Assembly: GCF_002304005.1 (NCBI RefSeq)
Contig: NZ_MRCQ01000004.1
Span: 1 to 64,000, forward strand
Reading direction: 5' to 3'
Length of the DNA stretch: 64,000 nucleotides
Origin: Flavobacterium sp. ACN6
Lineage (GTDB): Bacteria > Bacteroidota > Bacteroidia > Flavobacteriales > Flavobacteriaceae
Shown: piece after piece, positions 61,491 to 64,000 of the stretch
Layout: every line of letters begins with the position of its first letter
Numbering within the stretch: the first letter of the stretch is position 1
Notes under the pieces: generated by a model
Database searches by the model: none
Told to the model about the DNA's origin: nothing
Seen by the model: only the letters and a program-made list of their open reading frames with translations
Position numbers and translations under genes: made by a program

Positions 61491-62141
61491 CTAATTGATT
61501 AATTTTTCTATAAAGCTTGTTTCGATTTGGGTAAAATCTTTAAAAATATAGTCAGCTTCATGTAAAATTGTTTCCTCACCAATTCCCACGCTTACCATTT
61601 CGCCTATGTTTGCTGCCTGAATTCCGGCAACAGAATCTTCAAATACAATTGAATCTTTTGGATCGATATTTAATAATTGAGCTGCTTTTAAGAAAACTTC
61701 CGGATCTGGTTTTGCATTGGTTACGTCGTTTCCGTCAACAATAACATCAAAATATGAAAGGATTCCTGTTTTCTCTAAAATTGGTCTTGCATTTTTACTG
61801 GCAGAACCCAATGCAATTCCTTGTTTTTTATCTTTTAATAATTGCAGAATTTTAAAAACTCCAGGAAGAATCTCGCTTTCGTCCATGTCAACTAAATAAG
61901 ATAAGTAATCTTCGTTTTTTTGAATGAGCCATTTGTCTTTGTCTTCCTGCGAAGCCTGGACATTTCCTAATCCAAGTATAATGTCTAACGAACGAACGCG
62001 GCTTACACCTTTTAAAAGTTCGTTGTCTTCATGTGTAAAATTTATATTTAAGGACTGCGCGATTTTCTGCCAAGCTAAAAAGTGGTATTTAGCGGTATCA
62101 ACGATTACTCCGTCAAGGTCGAATATGAATGCTTTTTTCAT
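61491..62141 (-). CDS. pgmB: Beta-phosphoglucomutase
   Basis: This 216-residue HAD mutase has FDLDGVIVDTAKYHFLAW (Asp8 nucleophile, Asp10), the cap with LKGVSRVRSLDIIL, ALGSASKNA, AKPDPEVFL and FEDSVAGIQAA. The cap signature GVSR-SLD is typical of beta-PGM. It turns beta-glucose 1-phosphate from the GH65 phosphorylase into glucose 6-phosphate, so it belongs to maltose breakdown. It is 86 bases from the GH65 start and 15 bases from the MFS stop. Confidence 0.93.
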   Translation of the reverse strand: MKKAFIFDLDGVIVDTAKYHFLAWQKIAQSLNINFTHEDNELLKGVSRVRSLDIILGLGNVQASQEDKDKWLIQKNEDYLSYLVDMDESEILPGVFKILQLLKDKKQGIALGSASKNARPILEKTGILSYFDVIVDGNDVTNAKPDPEVFLKAAQLLNIDPKDSIVFEDSVAGIQAANIGEMVSVGIGEETILHEADYIFKDFTQIETSFIEKLIN

Positions 62142-62156
62142 GTTAGAAATTCTTCT

Positions 62157-63512
62157 TTATGATTTTTGAATAGTGTCGTCTACATCTTTTACTTTGTAGA
62201 CTAAAAGAGCGGCAATTAAAAAACTAACTCCGCTTGTAATTAAGGCATAAATTGCATCTCCGTTGTAAAGGTATTTTACAATTGGACCTCCAATTAGTGC
62301 GTTTACAATTTGTGGAATAACAACAAAGAAGTTGAAGATTCCCATGTAAACCCCCATTTTTTTTGGAGCAATTGATCCTGCGAGAATCGCATATGGCATG
62401 GCCAGAATACTAGCCCAGGCAACTCCAATTAAAATCATTGGTAATACAACCCAGTCTTCATTTGGCATGAAATAAATGGAAATTAAACCAATTCCTCCAA
62501 TGATTAATGAAAGTGCGTGAGTTGATTTTCGTCCTATTTTTTTTGCGATGTATGGCAGGAAAAACAGTGCAATGATAGCAGAAACTAAGTTGTAAACTCC
62601 AAACAGAATTCCGACCCAGTCACCGGCATCCTGATACTGCTGGCTTGAAGTGTCGCTTAATGGTAAGCCGTAAATATGATGTGCAATTGCGGGAGTTGTA
62701 AATACCCACATACCAAATAAACCAAACCAGGAGAAAAACTGTACCCAGCTAAGCTGACGCATTGTTGTTGGCATTTTTGCAAAATCAGTAAAAATGTCTG
62801 TTAGTTTTGATTTTTCTTCAGATGGAATATCTTTTTCGCTTTGAGGATCTTCAAAATTGGCTAATTCTACCGGAGTATATTCTTTTGTTGTAAACAGCGT
62901 GACCAAAATTGAACCTATTAAAACTGCTGCTCCAATAATAAAAGATAAAGTCAGATTTAATGGGACACTTCCGGGAACAGTGCTGTTTGAAACATTAAAA
63001 TATTTCGTTAAAACATAAGGCAGTGCTGAACCAATTACAGCTCCAAAACCAATTAATGAAGTTTGAATACTAAAACCTGCAGTACGCTGATCTGTTCTTA
63101 AATTATCACCAACAAGCGCGCGAAAAGGCTCCATTGCAATATTGAACGAAGCATCCATGATCATTAACATTCCGGCTCCAACCCATAACGCAGGTAATAC
63201 TGAAATGAAAATATTAGCCTGTGGCATTAAAATTAATCCAACAGAAGCTAAAATAGCGCCTACAAGAAAAAAGGGTTTTCTTCTGCCGAATCTTCCCCAG
63301 GTTTTGTCACTATAATGACCAATAACAGGCTGCACTATTAATCCCATAAGGGGAGCAATAATCCAGAACCACGAAAGTTCATGTACGTCGGCACCAAAAA
63401 TTTGAAGAATTCTGCTGGCATTTGCATTTTGAAGTGCAAACCCCATTTGGATTCCCAAGAAACCGAAACTCATGTTCCAAATTTCCCAGAAACTTAATTT
63501 ACGCTTTTCCAT
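62157..63512 (-). CDS. MFS sugar transporter, SLC45/GPH-like
   Basis: This 451-residue inner membrane protein has about 12 segments. The loop SDKTWGRFGRRKPFFLVGAI (about 83-102) is typical of the sucrose/maltose cation symporters of the SLC45/GPH type. WIIAPLMGLIVQPVIGHYSD precedes it. Operon position between a LacI regulator and beta-phosphoglucomutase suggests it brings maltose or maltodextrin into the cytoplasm. A palindromic LacI-operator-like site lies 25 bases upstream. Confidence 0.88.
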   Translation of the reverse strand: MEKRKLSFWEIWNMSFGFLGIQMGFALQNANASRILQIFGADVHELSWFWIIAPLMGLIVQPVIGHYSDKTWGRFGRRKPFFLVGAILASVGLILMPQANIFISVLPALWVGAGMLMIMDASFNIAMEPFRALVGDNLRTDQRTAGFSIQTSLIGFGAVIGSALPYVLTKYFNVSNSTVPGSVPLNLTLSFIIGAAVLIGSILVTLFTTKEYTPVELANFEDPQSEKDIPSEEKSKLTDIFTDFAKMPTTMRQLSWVQFFSWFGLFGMWVFTTPAIAHHIYGLPLSDTSSQQYQDAGDWVGILFGVYNLVSAIIALFFLPYIAKKIGRKSTHALSLIIGGIGLISIYFMPNEDWVVLPMILIGVAWASILAMPYAILAGSIAPKKMGVYMGIFNFFVVIPQIVNALIGGPIVKYLYNGDAIYALITSGVSFLIAALLVYKVKDVDDTIQKS

Positions 63513-63536
63513 TATCGTAATTTGAAAAAATTATAC

Positions 63537-63555
63537 GATAAGCGCTTTGCTTATC
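63537..63555. promoter_or_regulatory. LacI-family operator candidate
   Basis: GATAAGC and GCTTATC flank GCTTT, and the core contains the palindrome AAGCGCTT typical of LacI-family half-sites joined at CG. It lies between the LacI gene and the MFS gene, 25 bases upstream of the MFS start. Confidence 0.5.
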
Positions 63556-63638
63556 AAAACTTACTGTTTTTTCGAAGTAAAAGTAAAAGCCTTGACGGGC
63601 GTAAAAGTATTAATTATTTTTTTATTTATGCTAATAAA

Positions 63639-63665
63639 AAAGCCATAAATATTAATTATGGCTTT
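63639..63665 (-). terminator. Terminator of the LacI regulator gene
   Basis: AAAGCCATAA and TTATGGCTTT flank 7 bases; on the minus strand it is followed by a T-run. It implies that LacI is transcribed separately from the transporter operon. Confidence 0.7.
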
Positions 63666-63688
63666 GGAATATGTTGATTTTAAGAAAA

Positions 63689-64000
63689 TTAGTCAGTAGA
63701 TTCTCTTTTTATTAAATGTGTTTCTATAACTTCTGTGGTGTAATTTTCGTTTTCTTCTTCGTCATCATTGTGTTCGGCTTCAAGTCTTTCGATCAGCATT
63801 TTAGCAGCTTTATTTCCCATTTTTTCACCGCTTTGGCTTACCGTTGTAATACTTGGCGTAGAATATTTTGAGATAATTCCGTCTGTAAAAGCAATTACCG
63901 CTAAGTCTTCGGGAACTTTTAATCCCATTTTTGATGCGGTTTTAATAATCGTTACCGCAAAAAGTTCGTTTACAGCAAAAACAGCATCAAAAGCTCTGGC
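63689..64000 (-). CDS. LacI-family transcriptional regulator, C-terminal part
   Basis: The gene runs out of the window at 64000 and no start is visible. The frame is open to the edge: upstream of the ATG at 63926-63928 it encodes ARAFDAVFAVNELFAVTIIK, so the protein is longer than that start suggests. The visible 100 or so residues are the ligand-binding end of a LacI/GalR protein: DAVFAVNE, LAVIAFTDGIISKYSTPSIT and GNKAAKMLIERLE. The HTH lies outside the window. It most likely controls the maltodextrin genes that follow. Confidence 0.85.
   Translation of the reverse strand, partial: ARAFDAVFAVNELFAVTIIKTASKMGLKVPEDLAVIAFTDGIISKYSTPSITTVSQSGEKMGNKAAKMLIERLEAEHNDDEEENENYTTEVIETHLIKRESTD

Overview
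The window looks like a chromosome segment of a Flavobacterium-type member of the Bacteroidota. The DNA is AT-rich and Shine-Dalgarno sequences are largely absent. Many starts are preceded by TAnnTTTG boxes, in several cases with a TTG about 18-22 bases upstream, which is the Bacteroidota sigma-A promoter pattern. Gene content agrees: a TonB-dependent receptor, a Sus-like maltodextrin locus with GH97, subtype-iii type VI secretion proteins (TssD, VgrG, DUF4280 PAAR-like), mevalonate-pathway genes and lineage DUFs (DUF4407, DUF6624, DUF4260). I cannot name the species.

Layout. 0-1.4 kb: 3' end of an IS transposase, tRNA-Asp, and a roughly 384-bp unit present twice, each carrying a small GIY-YIG nuclease gene and a degenerate tRNA-Asp piece. 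1.6-7.5 kb: AraC regulator, a 0.8-kb tandem repeat field and a TolC/HlyD/MFS efflux operon. 7.8-21 kb: mostly housekeeping genes (HAD phosphatase, M20 peptidase, tRNA-Leu, saccharopine dehydrogenase, PEP carboxykinase), a BlaI/M56-TonB pair, and a divergent XRE/small-protein pair around a perfect operator-like palindrome.

21.2-26.8 kb is the most distinctive accessory region: XRE regulator, TssD (Hcp), a 1062-residue VgrG whose C-terminal extension ends in a metzincin-type HExxHxxGxxH motif with a Met-turn-like VMCY, a translationally coupled lipoprotein (candidate immunity protein) and a DUF4280 PAAR-like protein. No T6SS sheath, baseplate or membrane genes are present, so this looks like an orphan effector cassette served by a core encoded elsewhere.

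27-31 kb: a TonB receptor followed by a beta-propeller phytase lipoprotein, probably for phytate scavenging. 31-42 kb: membrane and small-domain proteins, HemW, RuvC, a membrane protein with a glycosyltransferase, and an rRNA pseudouridine synthase. 43-47.4 kb: isoprenoid genes (UbiA-type prenyltransferase, mevalonate kinase, diphosphomevalonate decarboxylase) with a ParE-type toxin-antitoxin pair lodged between the two mevalonate enzymes. 48-50.3 kb: three tandem paralogues of an unrecognised exported family.

53-64 kb is a leftward maltodextrin/maltose locus: LacI regulator (cut by the window end), MFS sugar transporter, beta-phosphoglucomutase, GH65 phosphorylase, exported GH97, exported GH13 and cytoplasmic GH13. 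Together these would cut starch oligosaccharides outside the cytoplasm, import maltose, phosphorolyse it and feed glucose 6-phosphate to glycolysis. SusC/SusD are not in the window.

Intergenic DNA is unusually rich in hairpins and dispersed repeats of several recurring families. Two copies lie in frame inside genes (a cyclase and hemW). All functional assignments are from reading sequence motifs; no database search was possible.
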